This document shows, piece by piece, positions 24,411 through 35,496 of a stretch of DNA of 64,000 nucleotides. How positions within the stretch are numbered: position 1 is the stretch's first letter; each line of letters begins with the position of its first letter. A program made the position numbers and the translations under genes. This DNA comes from Thermothelomyces thermophilus ATCC 42464 (Eukaryota > Ascomycota > Sordariomycetes > Sordariales > Chaetomiaceae), in NCBI RefSeq assembly GCF_000226095.1, contig NC_016472.1, positions 1,488,001 through 1,552,000 of the forward strand. The letters run 5' to 3'. The notes beneath the pieces were generated by a model. It had not been told where the DNA came from and did not search any database. It saw only the letters and a list, made by a program, of their open reading frames with translations.

Positions 24411-25686
24411 TGCCGCGAACGAACGGGCCGGAACGGCAGAGCACTCGGGTGATACTAGGGTAAAGAAGGATTCCACTTGTTTCGCAACTTCTTGCGGGTA
24501 GGTAGAAATGCACAGCTTCCAACTGCGCAGTGAGATGACCCCGAACTACTCAAGGTTACGGGCGTTTCCCGGACGGGCGTGTTTAAGATAGCGGGGCACA
24601 ATCGCACCAGAAGCTCGAGGGTCGAAGCTGAGAATCGAAGGTTGTGCGGCGCTTGATGCCTGACAGATTGCGCCGCACACTGATGTGGCCCCTACCTATA
24701 CGCACCGTACCAAACAGAAACTGCGAGCCAAACACGTAAGTGTGAAGGGAGAGACCAGGTACAACCCAGGCGTGAAGGAACAAAAGAAGCGGGCAGTCAA
24801 GCACGCCAGACGACTGATAGCAGGGGCCAAGACTTGCCTGCGTCTTGGTTCACCCCGCAATTGGACATGCAGATCAACGCCCAGACGGTTAACACGGATA
24901 ACTGTCGCAGCTTCTTGATATTTATTCTATCTATCGAGCAACGACGGAGTTGAAGGGTAACATACGCAGTACGCAGCTGAGCCACTCCAACAACGTCGTT
25001 CCAAGACAGCCAAGAAGCTGGGCGGTGAGGATGTTCCCCCGCCAGAAGCCGTCTCCGTGCAAAGGCCGAGTGACCGAATGACGCATTTGGTAGGTGGCGC
25101 AGATCATCCCAAGCTCCCTTGGTCCCCCAGCCTGCTTGATGACGTCTGCTTGGCGCCTTTACCCCTGGAAGCAGCCAAGCACGCCAAGCCTCTGTCTACA
25201 CTACTCATAGTAATTGGGCAAAGCAAGGAGCGAAAACGTCGAGGCATCGCAGTCACGAGTATGCACGTTTGTGAACGGATATTGTTCCCGAGTGTGTACG
25301 TACGTGTAATCCGTAGTGTAGTTCATTGTCTACGTCCACAGCCGAGGGCAAACGTGGATCAACAGAGGCGCGCAAGCTAGTTAGCACTTTACCGTTCCCG
25401 TCCTCGGCAAAACTGACCCTTCTGATCGTCTCATAAAACTCAAGTGGAACCTCTTCGCCGTGAGGCCTCACCCCGGATCACTGGAAACTCTCAGTTACAA
25501 CAGACTGCACTGTGTACTGTGCTGTCGCAGTTGAAACCAAAAACCAAGTTACCAGGTAGTTGCTGTGGGACTGAGTAAAGAAACAATCGTTTGTTACGGA
25601 TAATGCTACCGCTCGGTTACCAAGACTTGACAACGCAGCAACAGTTGGGTATCCTTGTGCCGTCAGACCTCTTTTGATGTGTATGC
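24411..25686. other. Intergenic between the PX-domain gene and the coiled-coil membrane protein gene
   Basis: No gene seen in 1.3 kb. It contains the PX-gene promoter and the 3' flank of the next minus-strand gene. Confidence 0.55.
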
Positions 25687-26790
25687 TTACAATTCGTCGA
25701 ATGCCCTGAGCATGTCAACCATTTGAGATGATTGCCCTAAGGATCTTGTCCGGTTCAATGACCAGCCATTTCCATATGGTTCGGACTTTTGAGCGCTTGG
25801 AGACGCTTCTGGGTCTGCTCCAGACGAATCCCTGATGCTAGTCAGGCCTTGACTCGCGACGTGGATTGTTTTGCTCTCCGCGTTTTCGGGCACATATTGG
25901 AAGCCAATGAAGAGCGAAAGGACCAGGAAGAAGACGACAGACGTGACGACCCAGATGGCTTTGAGGCGCTTCCTAGTTTTCTCCTGCCATTCCCGGTCTG
26001 CTCGCTCCCAGCTTTCGATCCGCGTACTTACGGCATCGACTCGCTCGCTCAGCGACTTGATGCGCTCCCTCCCCGCTTGGATGCGACCCTGGAGCAACTC
26101 AATGCGCTTCTGCTGATCCTCAAACTGCCTGAATGTGTCTAGTTGTGCACTTATGTCTGTAACCAAATCGTCGGCCTCCGTGTTAAATCTGTCGTTCAGC
26201 TGCCGGGAACGTTCGCAGAGCTCCTTGAGTGCGATGATGGTGCCTTGCAACGCGCTAAGCTTCTCCACAAAAGCGTAGTATGCGTCGTCAAGCTGCTTTG
26301 TTGTTGTCGTTGCAAAAGACCCGAGTTCTGCTAGCGATCGTTGCAGGCCACTAGAAAGGCGGTCAGCGCACAACTGGTTTCAATAGCGAGGGTCATTAAA
26401 CTGGTATGCTGACCTCTCCCGGGCTGCTGCATGTTGTTGTTCCCTGGAGAGCCCGTTGAGCAACACATTCTCCTTTGGAGCCTCCGCCGCCGGCATCCCC
26501 TCGTCAGCTGAGGCATAGAGCACACTCGTCCGTCGGCTCGCGCTGGGGGTGAGATTTGGGGTGACTCCCTCGGAGCGAGGCAACTCGAATGAACGTTTCC
26601 CTTGGACGGCGAGTATCGCGGACTGCGGAGCTGAAGCGCGCGATTCGCGCTCGCCTTCGTTTCCTGCTCGATACGAATGTCGGCGATGCAGGCGAATCGG
26701 TGACGAAATTTCGGAAATTGACCTTGTTATTTGATGCCGCGGGCGTCCTGGCGACGACGATTTGGTTGTGTCGCCGCCATTTTGGGACAT
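25687..26790 (-). CDS. Coiled-coil protein with a single C-terminal-half membrane span, unknown function
   Basis: Two exons: 26790-26414 and 26350-25687, joined in an AG|T Ser codon; 346 residues. The family is not recognised with certainty, although the layout looks conserved in filamentous fungi. Residues 1-125 are Ser/Arg-rich and disordered. Residues ~130-250 form a heptad-like helical region with alternating Leu/Ile and charged residues ('ERVDAVSTRIESWERAD'). A basic stretch 'EKTRKRLK' precedes one membrane segment at 257-277 ('AIWVVTSVVFFLVLSLFIGF'). The ~69 residues after it would be lumenal or outside. No signal peptide is present. This topology suits an ER or organelle tether or a SNARE-like adaptor, but no SNARE zero-layer residue can be assigned. 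Confidence 0.75.
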
Positions 26791-27471
26791 GGTCCTCGGC
26801 GTTTCTGGCTCTATTTATGGGATCGGGCTGGTAGATCGTACAGTCACGCGCGAGGCTTGACTTGAAGTGGTTTGGGTTGGTTGCCAGGCGCAAGTCATGA
26901 GACCGCTGAGGAGCGGAGGTGGGGCACGGAACTCGGTGTCAAGGGGCAGAAGTTACATTCAGTGAGCTGGTGGCATGTGAATCTCTGCGGCCGCTTCAGA
27001 TTTCCCCTCCAGAAAAAAATGGGAAAGTGATAGAAAGGTGCCATCGGACTCAGCTAAAAACTGCATAATGTGCTGATCTGCTGATGATAGAGTACAATAC
27101 CCTACGCAGAACATACAGCCGTATGCCATGTCTAATGTAAATGATCGAGTGCCCTGAGTAACTTCGATCACCACGAATCGGCAATCCCCAGCCAAGGCGG
27201 CTGTCGTCGGGCGTCTTAGCTTGCCAGTAATACCATGGCTTACCTAGCCCTCGTGGTTACCGCCTCTGTATTTGTGGGTATATGTGCGGAGGGAAGCTCA
27301 ACGAGCGAGTCACACCAGAGCAGCCGCCTGCGCTGCTCCCTCGACCTGACCTCCCGGGCATGCTGCTTCAGAGCTATTCTGCCACGAGGAACCCCATGCC
27401 GTGTGATGTGGTCGAAGCGGCCTTATGTGCCGCAGCGAGCTGGTATCCGAACGATCCGCCCCGAATGCCGA
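26791..27471. other. Intergenic between the coiled-coil membrane protein gene and CGR1
   Basis: No gene recognised; short ORFs only. Confidence 0.6.
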
Positions 27472-27957
27472 TCATGAGTTGAGCAACTTGTTGCGCTTTT
27501 CCTTGCGCTTCAACCGCTCCAACCTCTTCTTGTGCATCTTGGCCGCCAATTGCTCATATCGCTCTTTCTCCTCCTTTGCCGCTCGTTTTTCTTTCAGGGC
27601 TTGTATCCGTCTCTACACGGTAGACAGTTAGCGTTCCGCGGCTGCTCGATCATATCTGAGGTTGCACCGCGCACCTTCCGTTCTGCCTCCTTTTCTTCCT
27701 TCAACTCCTTCTCCTTAGCCTTCGCAGCGGCCTGCGCAACTCTGGCCTTCGCCCGTTGCTCGTACGGTGTCAGGCCAGAACCAGGACGGAAAGCTTTCTT
27801 CGGAGCATGCCATTGCTTGCCTGGCGGGTGCTGTCAGCATGACAAAAAGGCTGCAAATGCGGCGGACCGCCATCGGCGTACCATTTTTTCGCATTCCAAG
27901 AGGCTTAGTCACTGTTCCTTCCGGCGTTGCCGCCGCAGTAACCGCTGTTGTAGACAT
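27472..27957 (-). CDS. CGR1: rRNA-processing protein Cgr1
   Basis: Small, highly basic nucleolar protein required for 60S pre-rRNA processing. Three exons that no single open frame covers: 27957-27882, 27820-27675 and 27612-27472; 120 residues. Diagnostic blocks: '[19 protein letters not shown]' across the first junction, '[17 protein letters not shown]', and the C-terminal Lys/Arg/Glu helix '[19 protein letters not shown]' ending in '[12 protein letters not shown]'. Introns are 61 and 62 bp. Length matches the fungal family (about 110-120). The start ATG is followed by the usual short Thr/Ala-rich leader. Confidence 0.94.
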
Positions 27958-30658
27958 CTTTGATGATTCTTAAAACGGTCCTCCACTCTCAAAGACGACC
28001 ACCACCAGGAAACGCAAAAGCGGTCGAGTCTCTAGTGCTGCTGCTGGGCGCAAAATTTGGGAAGGACAGCCCCACTATACCCAAGTTTGGCCGGCAGAAT
28101 TGTCGGAGAGCCGTGTTTTTTGCGGGGTTCTAGTTGCCGCTTCAGATGGCCCGCTTATCGGCTCCGAAGTCCCAATCGTTGGCTCTGCATTGAAATGAGG
28201 CTGGGCTGAAGGGCGTTAAAGACAGCCCCACTCTAAAGTCCCAGGGGCAGATCATGTTCAGCACGGACAAGTAGTGTATGGACGCAGGTGAGCAGCGTAA
28301 TTTGTAGAGAAAGCTGTCAGGCTCTCGCTTGAAGGTGAATTGCTAGGGCTTTTGACTAATACCAAGTATACTTCGTGCTCAATTCTTGAAAGCGGAAATT
28401 AGGCGCCTGCCTACCAATACAACCTACCTAGATATCGTACCGGAACAGTGAACACCGTGTTCTGATATGGTAAACTCAATTATGCCTCTTGATGATGTTC
28501 AGATCATTGCTACTAAGCTTGGCTGCTGAGCATTTCGACCCACTACGAGTAAGGCGTTTAATCTGCCCCTCATACCTTGTTTGTTTTCAAGCGCACCTGA
28601 ACTGATCCATTAAAGCAGATTCCTCACTTCCGTTGTACGTACCATACAGGTACTTGTACGGGATACCACATATGTATATCCTTGAGTACACTCTAGATTC
28701 AGATATCGTATTCTGAACTAATGCAGGGGCTGGATGGAACAACCTGGAGGATCTGTACACAGTACTAGTGTACATACCTAATTGACTCTCGCTTGATACA
28801 CTGGTTCTGCTCGGAAATTAGTATCGTCTCGGCACACAATGCGGGGCGCCGCTAATGTGGAGTAATGGATTACACTCACAGAATACGGATACAAGTTATT
28901 ATTCCAAAGTGTCCCATAAACTGCGCAGCCAAGGCTCGATACTCTCTTTAGTAAAGTTCTTGAGCAGCGCGTCGCACCTCTGTTGAACACCCTGCAGCCG
29001 TGCCACTGGCCCCTGTTTTCGCCTACAAATCTGGAAGCTGCCGCAGTAATCGGCATGCAGGAACAGGCCGCAAATCCGCTCAGCCTGCTAGGTCGCACGC
29101 ACCTTTGTACCTGATCTAATCCGTACACTAGTGTACAATACATAGTTACAGACTAAGGTACCTTGCACTATATTGGACTAGCGTCCTGCGTTTGAATAGA
29201 ATTGTCAGGACCGTGCGCCACCGTTCGGTTGACTCCAGACCCTCACGCCCGAAAGAAACACAGTGCCTAGTACGGTGGTACTGTAACGACTCCGTAGCGA
29301 GCACAGTTAACATGGAATTTACGACAGGAACCGGAAAGCCGATTGCTGTTCCGCCCGCTTGCGCAGGATTCGAGCCGGAGGGTTGCATTCGACCCCCGCG
29401 CAAGCCAGGGGTAAAGTAGTGCGTGCGACTGGCTGTGCAACGAAGATCTGGCAGAATCCTGAGCAAAGCCGATGCGTAACATGCAATAAGGCGCAGGGCT
29501 ATCTGTTGCCATTGATGGAGGCAGCTGGGATGGAATGAAATAACGTTAACGTGTTGTGTTAGATGAGGTGAAGGGGTGTTTCTGCGCCCAAACTAAATCA
29601 GCGGTCGCCGGGCTGCAATAGCAGTTCGAATTTGGACACAATTGAGCTTCTCCAGCTCACTAAACGGCTACCGTGTCCGCAATCAACTCGCTCCACGAGC
29701 CCCCCCAATCTCATTCTTACCATGCCACAGGACTGTTGCATCAACGGGAACGAGAGCAACGCAAGCGCCGGAACGTCATGTGTACCTTTGTACTTTGTTC
29801 CCCCTTTAGTGTTTGGGTCACAAGGTTTCCAGAAAAGAGCATGATGGTTGTGAAACGTAAAGAGATACTACCGATGAAGGGCAAGTATGTAGTAGAGAAT
29901 AAAAGGAAAAGAAGTTCAAATCAACGAAGCCGAGGGCCGGAAAACAGAGGAAGGTTGAGAGCTGAATATGAACAATTGCAGCCGCAGTTCCTGCCGTTTT
30001 TGGAGATGGAGTTCCAGGGCCCACACTCACAGTGCGTCTCCTCTCCCCGCACATTGCCAGCGCATTTCAACAGCCAATGGACACAACACCCAGGTTCTTC
30101 GCTCTCTTACCCCTTCCTCCCACATCTCCCGCTTCCATCGCCGCCCTCCGCTTTCTCGACAGCCCGGCGTTCTTGGTTCAATTCCGGTAGCAAATCTTTC
30201 GATTTGCTCTGGCTTTGGCCGTCCACTCCTTTGATACATACTATTTGGATTCGTCTGGAACAGCATTCGGTTGCCTAATCCTCCACGTCTCTTGCAGGCA
30301 CGCGGACTTCGACGATCAATGGTGCGTTGTGATGCTCATTAATCGCCGCGACAAACCACATCCTGATAGTTCGCCATCAGATGCGGCGCGCATCTTCTGT
30401 ATATTGCCGCAGTCTTTGTCGGCTCATTCGACCGTTGCTGACAGTTAACTAGATCTACGAAAGTCCAGACTGCAATTGAGTTTAATCGTTTAATTCTTCT
30501 CACTATCGGCTGAGCCACGACAGCATCGGCGAACTGGCCTCGGATCGTATTTCGCTTCGAGTCTCTCCGCCGGGCAACGTTCGTCCTCGGCATTTCCATG
30601 TCATTTGTATTGAACTGAGTTGCCACTCAACTCTGGTGCCGCAGAGCGGCTTGGAAAG
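27958..30658. other. Intergenic, 2.7 kb, divergent CGR1 / disordered-protein gene
   Basis: The largest gap in the window. No ORF resembles a known protein and those above 100 codons lack conserved features. Part of the right end should be the promoter and leader of the gene starting at 30659. Several short GTAC/TAGT-rich motifs recur around 28640-29170, without a clear repeat unit. Confidence 0.45.
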
Positions 30659-33499
30659 ATGGCGACAGTTGGCCTCGATATGCTGGTCGACCCTCCCTCG
30701 CCGGAGAGGCTCGATCAACGAGCGGCCTTTTGTCTTTCTGGTTCCCCGACCATGAGCGCTGCATCAACCCAGGCGCGTCCCTCCGATTCGCAGTCATCCC
30801 CACGATCGAAACCTCCGCCTCCGAACCCACCGTTCGTCTTCCCGGCACGGCCATCATCCTCCTCCGCGCCATCCTCGCTTCCGAGAACGAATGGTCGACG
30901 GCCCCAATCCGCGATTGAACCTCGCAGTGCCACGGCAAAAACGAGCACCGATGATGAAAAGCTCGTTAATCGATCCCCAGCTCTTCCGGCTTTTTCATTC
31001 AACCCGGGCGCTTCGCTCCCGCCGATTCCGCCACCGGAAAACATGTTCTTGAGTCCGCCACAGTCTCCGTCCGCGCCGAGCTCTCCTCGACTAGCAGCAA
31101 CGCGCCCCCCTGGTCACGGACATCGTAGGGGCGGAAGCGAGTTCGTTGGAGGAAGCATTCGAGACGGCGAGGCGATAACCGTAACGAACATCAGTCCAAC
31201 CAAGTCTGATAGCGGCATCGCTTCGCCATCGCTTCAACCAACTCGACCTCGGCGAGGCCATGCTCATCGTCGGTCAGCCGCTATTTCGAGCCATGATCTG
31301 TCTTCAATAATCGTCCCTCCTCCCAACTCTACAAAGGGAGGCAGTGCTCCCCCGAGCCCTGCACCCCCCAAGCAATTTTCTATCCAGAATTGTTCGGCTG
31401 ATGACCAGCCTGTCGACAATGGAAATGTGGAACCCGTTTCCGCTCCAGACCTTGCTGCTCACCAACCCAACAGTCATGTGCCGCCTTCCCCAAAGCCTGA
31501 TCAAACACCGAAGTCTGCGATTCGAAACAGGGTTGGGTTTTCAGATACACTGGAGTACATCCCAAGGCCGCTGTCACTCGCTTCCAACGATACCTCCAGC
31601 ACTGTTACCGCACGACCTGGCCACTCTGTTTCGGGGAGCATTTCGTCTGTGATTTCCGCTACGAATGCGGACCGCGAAGTCAATCCTTTTCCTGGCTCTG
31701 CTTCGGCCCAAAAACCCAGCGAAAGTCGACCCAGCACTGCAGGGGCTATTATGGAGCGGACCCAGAGTGCTCACGAACAAGATCCAAATCTACTCTCTCC
31801 GAGAAGACGAGGATCTATTCCTCTCTTGGGTTCGCTTCCCTCTGGCATTCCGCTTAGCCCAGCAACTCCGAGCCCTACAAGATCGTCAAAGAAATGGTCG
31901 CTATTTGGTCGTGATTCGTTTGTCTCCCCTTCCCCTACACGGACCCAGGCCGATAGCCCGCGCTCTGCCCATTCGCGTTTGAGTGTGGCAGAAGGCAATT
32001 CAACGGAACGTGCTGCGGATGTACTTTTGGCGGATTTCGCGGAAAGCCCAGAGCCACCAAAGCCCTTGACAAAGAAGAGAAGCAAGAAAAAGAAGAAGGT
32101 CAAGACTTGGGCAGGATCCATCTTAACCCGCAAAGGCAAATATCACTATGGAAAGAAGCACAAGCGAAGAGCGCCAACGCCGACTCCACCTCGCCGTTTT
32201 GAGCCTGCTGAAGGCGAAGATGACGGTACAGTGCAAATGCCAACAGAGACAGAGGCTCCATGTTCCCAGTCGTCTGAAAATGGAGATTGGAAATCATGGA
32301 CATTCCCCAAGCCCGCTCAGAATCAGGATGAAGACACGTCATATCCAATGATTGATTTGGACGCGGCTCTCGGTCCTTTCAACACCCCACTGCCACGCAA
32401 TCCAGAATGGGAGGCAGCGCAGAAGGCGGGAGGTCTCGTCAAGAAGCAACTGCACAGCGCCGCCGGCATGAGTCGATTTACTGGGCCCGGGATGCACTAC
32501 TACCATAGACGGGCTGAAAGTGCTCCGGAACTGGTGCCTTTCGAGGGCGGACGCTTTGGCTTTCGTCGGTTTGGAAGCAGCTCATCGATGGCCGACGTGT
32601 TTGAGGAAGACGAGGAAGAAGAAGAAGAATCCTGCAAATCCTCGATCAACGCCTCAACCCCTGCAGCCGGAACTTCGACTGCGGGAAAGCCCGATGATGG
32701 GGCACAGCGCGGGAATCAGCCGAGTTCTGAACCGGCGGTTGCGCCGCCGTCTGCCCAAGACAGTCGGGAGGGAAGCGCCGAAAATAACGTAGTGGCAAGC
32801 ACAGCGGAACCGGCGACGACTCAGCCGGCGGTCTCAAAATGCGACGAAACTTCGCTTGCTGAGCCTGTCCCACCGTTTGCGATGGAAGTTTCGGGGTCGT
32901 CTCCCGGCTATGCCAATTCTGGTTCTTCGACGCCTTCTCCCCGGCACGTCTTCCGTCCCAAGGAGCTTGCGCCTGTTGAGGTCAGCCCTCTAAATCTCCC
33001 CACGGCGTCTTTGGGTCCGGTTAGCCCGTGGTCATTGACTCAGTCTTCGGCGTTCCCCTCTCCGCGATCGCCAATGTCGTATGATGCGCAATGCATCTCC
33101 ACAGCGCCGTCATCGGTTACGGAGGACAATTTCCAGTCACTGCTCATGGGAGAACCTGGCCCAGAAGTGCGGATTTCCGTAGACGATATCCCGTCTCTGA
33201 CCTCGAGCAATTCGACGATGACGAGGGAGAGTCTCTTTGCACAGCACCCACAAGCAAGGCAGCCGCCGTTGAATGAGCAGCCCAGGCCCGCCTCCTTTAC
33301 TTCGACAGCTTTTGGGCGGCGGCGTTCGAGTCTGGCGAGTCTTAGCCGCCTGATCAACAGCTCGCACGGGGAACGGAGCAAACTGTCAATTGAAGTTCCG
33401 ATGGAGAGGGAGCCAGAAAAGAAGACGAAAGGCAGCAAGTCCAAGCGTCTGAGCCGAATGATGCAGTTCTGGAAATCGAAGGGGGAGAACACTAGGTGA
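30659..33499 (+). CDS. Long disordered Ser/Pro-rich protein ('cell wall proline-rich' type)
   Basis: Single exon, 946 residues. It resembles proteins labelled 'cell wall proline rich protein' in other ascomycetes, but I see no signal peptide, membrane span or GPI signal, so the cell-wall name is doubtful. Most of the chain is Ser/Pro/Thr-rich and disordered. Short conserved islands stand out: 'GHRRGGSEFVGG' (~155), 'RRGHAHRRSAAISSHDL' (~198), 'KKWSLFGRD' (~410), 'KVKTWAGSILTRKGKYH' (~480), 'GPGMHYYHRRAESAPELVPF' (~610) followed by an acidic run, and a basic C-terminal end 'KSKRLSRMMQFWKSK'. Several R-x-x-S sites suggest kinase and 14-3-3 binding. The first in-frame ATG (30659) gives 'MATVGLDMLVDPPSPE'; upstream in-frame codons lack an ATG. 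Confidence 0.82.
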   Translation: MATVGLDMLVDPPSPERLDQRAAFCLSGSPTMSAASTQARPSDSQSSPRSKPPPPNPPFVFPARPSSSSAPSSLPRTNGRRPQSAIEPRSATAKTSTDDEKLVNRSPALPAFSFNPGASLPPIPPPENMFLSPPQSPSAPSSPRLAATRPPGHGHRRGGSEFVGGSIRDGEAITVTNISPTKSDSGIASPSLQPTRPRRGHAHRRSAAISSHDLSSIIVPPPNSTKGGSAPPSPAPPKQFSIQNCSADDQPVDNGNVEPVSAPDLAAHQPNSHVPPSPKPDQTPKSAIRNRVGFSDTLEYIPRPLSLASNDTSSTVTARPGHSVSGSISSVISATNADREVNPFPGSASAQKPSESRPSTAGAIMERTQSAHEQDPNLLSPRRRGSIPLLGSLPSGIPLSPATPSPTRSSKKWSLFGRDSFVSPSPTRTQADSPRSAHSRLSVAEGNSTERAADVLLADFAESPEPPKPLTKKRSKKKKKVKTWAGSILTRKGKYHYGKKHKRRAPTPTPPRRFEPAEGEDDGTVQMPTETEAPCSQSSENGDWKSWTFPKPAQNQDEDTSYPMIDLDAALGPFNTPLPRNPEWEAAQKAGGLVKKQLHSAAGMSRFTGPGMHYYHRRAESAPELVPFEGGRFGFRRFGSSSSMADVFEEDEEEEEESCKSSINASTPAAGTSTAGKPDDGAQRGNQPSSEPAVAPPSAQDSREGSAENNVVASTAEPATTQPAVSKCDETSLAEPVPPFAMEVSGSSPGYANSGSSTPSPRHVFRPKELAPVEVSPLNLPTASLGPVSPWSLTQSSAFPSPRSPMSYDAQCISTAPSSVTEDNFQSLLMGEPGPEVRISVDDIPSLTSSNSTMTRESLFAQHPQARQPPLNEQPRPASFTSTAFGRRRSSLASLSRLINSSHGERSKLSIEVPMEREPEKKTKGSKSKRLSRMMQFWKSKGENTR

Positions 33500-34351
33500 A
33501 TGGCAGTGCCTCGGAGTTTCAGTGGGCGCAGTTCCATAGGCTTTGGGGCGGAGATGCAGGATTGCCGTGGGGGTGCTGACGGGGTTTCGTTTGAAGTCTT
33601 TGGGCGTTTCTGATGGCGGAATGAAGGGCAAGTTTAGGTACATGAGATCAGGAACAGCAAGCTCAACTGCCAGAGTGATTGTCGGTCTCAATGGCGGTCG
33701 GGGGATTACGATGGGGACATGATATCTTTTCTTCTTTTTCGGTCGGTGATGGTTGTTTCTCTTGACATATCGTTGTACATATGTCGTACCATGAGGTAGC
33801 GGGCATGCCCCGGAACAATGGCAAACCGAGGTCGACATATGTCTGCTTTGAACGACTGGAAGATTGTATGGATTAATCGGTGCGCATCCGGGGTGCTTTG
33901 TTCAACGTAATCGCCGGTTCTGGATCTCGGCATCGGGTACCAAGTGGGGGTCTTTGCTCAGCGGGCGTCCCACTGCACGCGGCCTCGGTATACATACATA
34001 CATACAGTAACTACATACAATCTAGAACGCCCCGTCAGCGCGCCCTAAAGCTCCGCGTTGCGCGAGTCTCAAGCCACAGCAAAAGTCGAGGACGGAGAAC
34101 AAGACGGAAACTGGAACTTTATGACAGTCCAATTGAACGCGCGACCACGCGATCACCGAACACGGCCGACTACCTCTTCTCTGAGCAAACGAACCGCCCA
34201 GCTCGAAACATTCCGCAAGCGACGTCTTGTACGGAACGTGCTGCCCTTCTTGCTCCTCGAGTAGAGCTACCGGCTTTTGGCGGCACACAATTTGAAAGCA
34301 AAGAAAACGAGAACAATAGAACGTTTATCGCAGCATTTTACATCGCCGAAG
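33500..34351. other. Intergenic upstream of PEX4
   Basis: No gene seen; 3' flank of the disordered-protein gene and PEX4 promoter. A short CATA repeat lies near 33990. Confidence 0.6.
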
Positions 34352-35133
34352 ATGCCCCCCGAATCATCATCCCCTCCCTCTTCCTCCTCCGCCCTCCCCC
34401 GCAGCGCCGTGCGCCGTCTGCTCAAGGAGCTCGACACCTGGACCACCATCGAGTCGCCTACCGAGCAAGGCATCGAGCGCCTGGGCCCCGCTGGCGACGG
34501 CGAGGACCTTCTCAGATGGGAAGCGGTGATCAATGGCCGGGGGGTCGGGTGCGGGTATGAGAGTATGTCTTCTTTTCTTTCTCATCCTTGATCTTGGTCT
34601 TGGTCAGCATCGTCAACATCATCATCATCGTCAACAACAACAACATCATCATCATCATCGCCGCTCTTTACTTCGTTCTCCACGAGCGGATCCTTCCCTT
34701 CTCCTTCTCCCCTAACTCGTCCTGAAAGTAAAAAGAACAAAAAAAAAGCAACCCGACGACTGACGTTGAACGGGGTGGCCCATGGGGCCCCGGCAACCTA
34801 AACAATCTTCCAGACGGCCGCTGGCTCCTCCAGATCACCATCCCCCCGACCTACCCGCTCCACCCGCCGCAGATGCGCTTCGCGACGCCGATCGTGCACG
34901 CCAACGTGGCGCTGCAGACGGGCGAGATCTGCCTGGACCTGCTCAAGGACGCCTGGACGCCGGCCTACAGCGTGCTCGAGTGCGTGCGCGCCGTGCGCAT
35001 GCTGCTGAGCGCGCCCGGCATCGACTCGCCGCTCAACGTGGACGTCGCCGCGCTGCTGCGCGACGGGGACGCGCTCGGCGCGAGGAGGCTGGTTGAGCTG
35101 TGGGTGGAGGAGGAGCGGTTCGAGGGCAAGTGA
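34352..35133 (+). CDS. PEX4: Peroxisomal ubiquitin-conjugating enzyme E2 Pex4
   Basis: Pex4 is held at the peroxisome by Pex22 and monoubiquitinates the import receptor Pex5 on a Cys so that Pex1-Pex6 can extract it. Two exons: 34352-34562 and 34814-35133, joined as A|AC (Asn71); 176 residues. UBC fold: helix 1 'SAVRRLLKELDTW', 'WEAVINGRGVGCGYENGRW', 'IPPTYPLHPPQMRFATPIVH', and the catalytic block 'GEICLDLLKDAWTPAYSVLE' with active Cys110. The C-terminal 'DSPLNVDVAALLRDGD' is typical of Pex4. The tripeptide that is normally His-Pro-Asn reads His-Ala-Asn (99-101). The 251 bp intron contains CAT/CAA repeats. Confidence 0.93.
34608..34665. repeat. CAT/CAA trinucleotide repeats in the PEX4 intron
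   Basis: Alternating blocks of ATC and AAC triplets inside the single PEX4 intron. Confidence 0.8.
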
Positions 35134-35292
35134 TGCCGTAATAATGATCTAGGTTGGGTCCTCTCTCCTGCCCTCCTACGAAAGACCTGAGATTGTGGGT
35201 TTGAAGAGGAGATATGAGACATTGATGATGCATACGGATGCATACGGATGAATAATATCGGGAACCGCAGTTGAATCGGCAACACGCGGGGG

Positions 35293-35347
35293 TGCGCGCG
35301 CGCGCGCGCAAGGCCACACACACACACATACACACATACACACACAC
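35293..35347. repeat. (GC)n then (CA)n alternating purine-pyrimidine tract
   Basis: About eight GC dinucleotides followed after a short gap by about 16 CA dinucleotides with two CATA interruptions. Confidence 0.9.
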
Positions 35348-35464
35348 GGTGTTGGACTTGTTTCACTGGTTATAGTGGGAGCAGTGGCGACTTCAAGGGA
35401 CACCTTAGTCTCGCTCGAGAAAGTTGATGCATAATAATGATACCCATTCCTTCGGACCCTGGTG

Positions 35465-35465
<1 letters not shown>

Positions 35466-35496
<31 letters not shown>
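35466..35496. repeat. (CT)n microsatellite
   Basis: About fifteen CT units with one CG interruption, in the PEX4/MNN9 convergent spacer. Confidence 0.9.

Noticed and set aside
29673-30278. 201-codon plus-strand ORF upstream of the disordered-protein gene
   Set aside because: Composition looks random, starts at a non-ATG codon and has no domain or splice support; probably leader or promoter.
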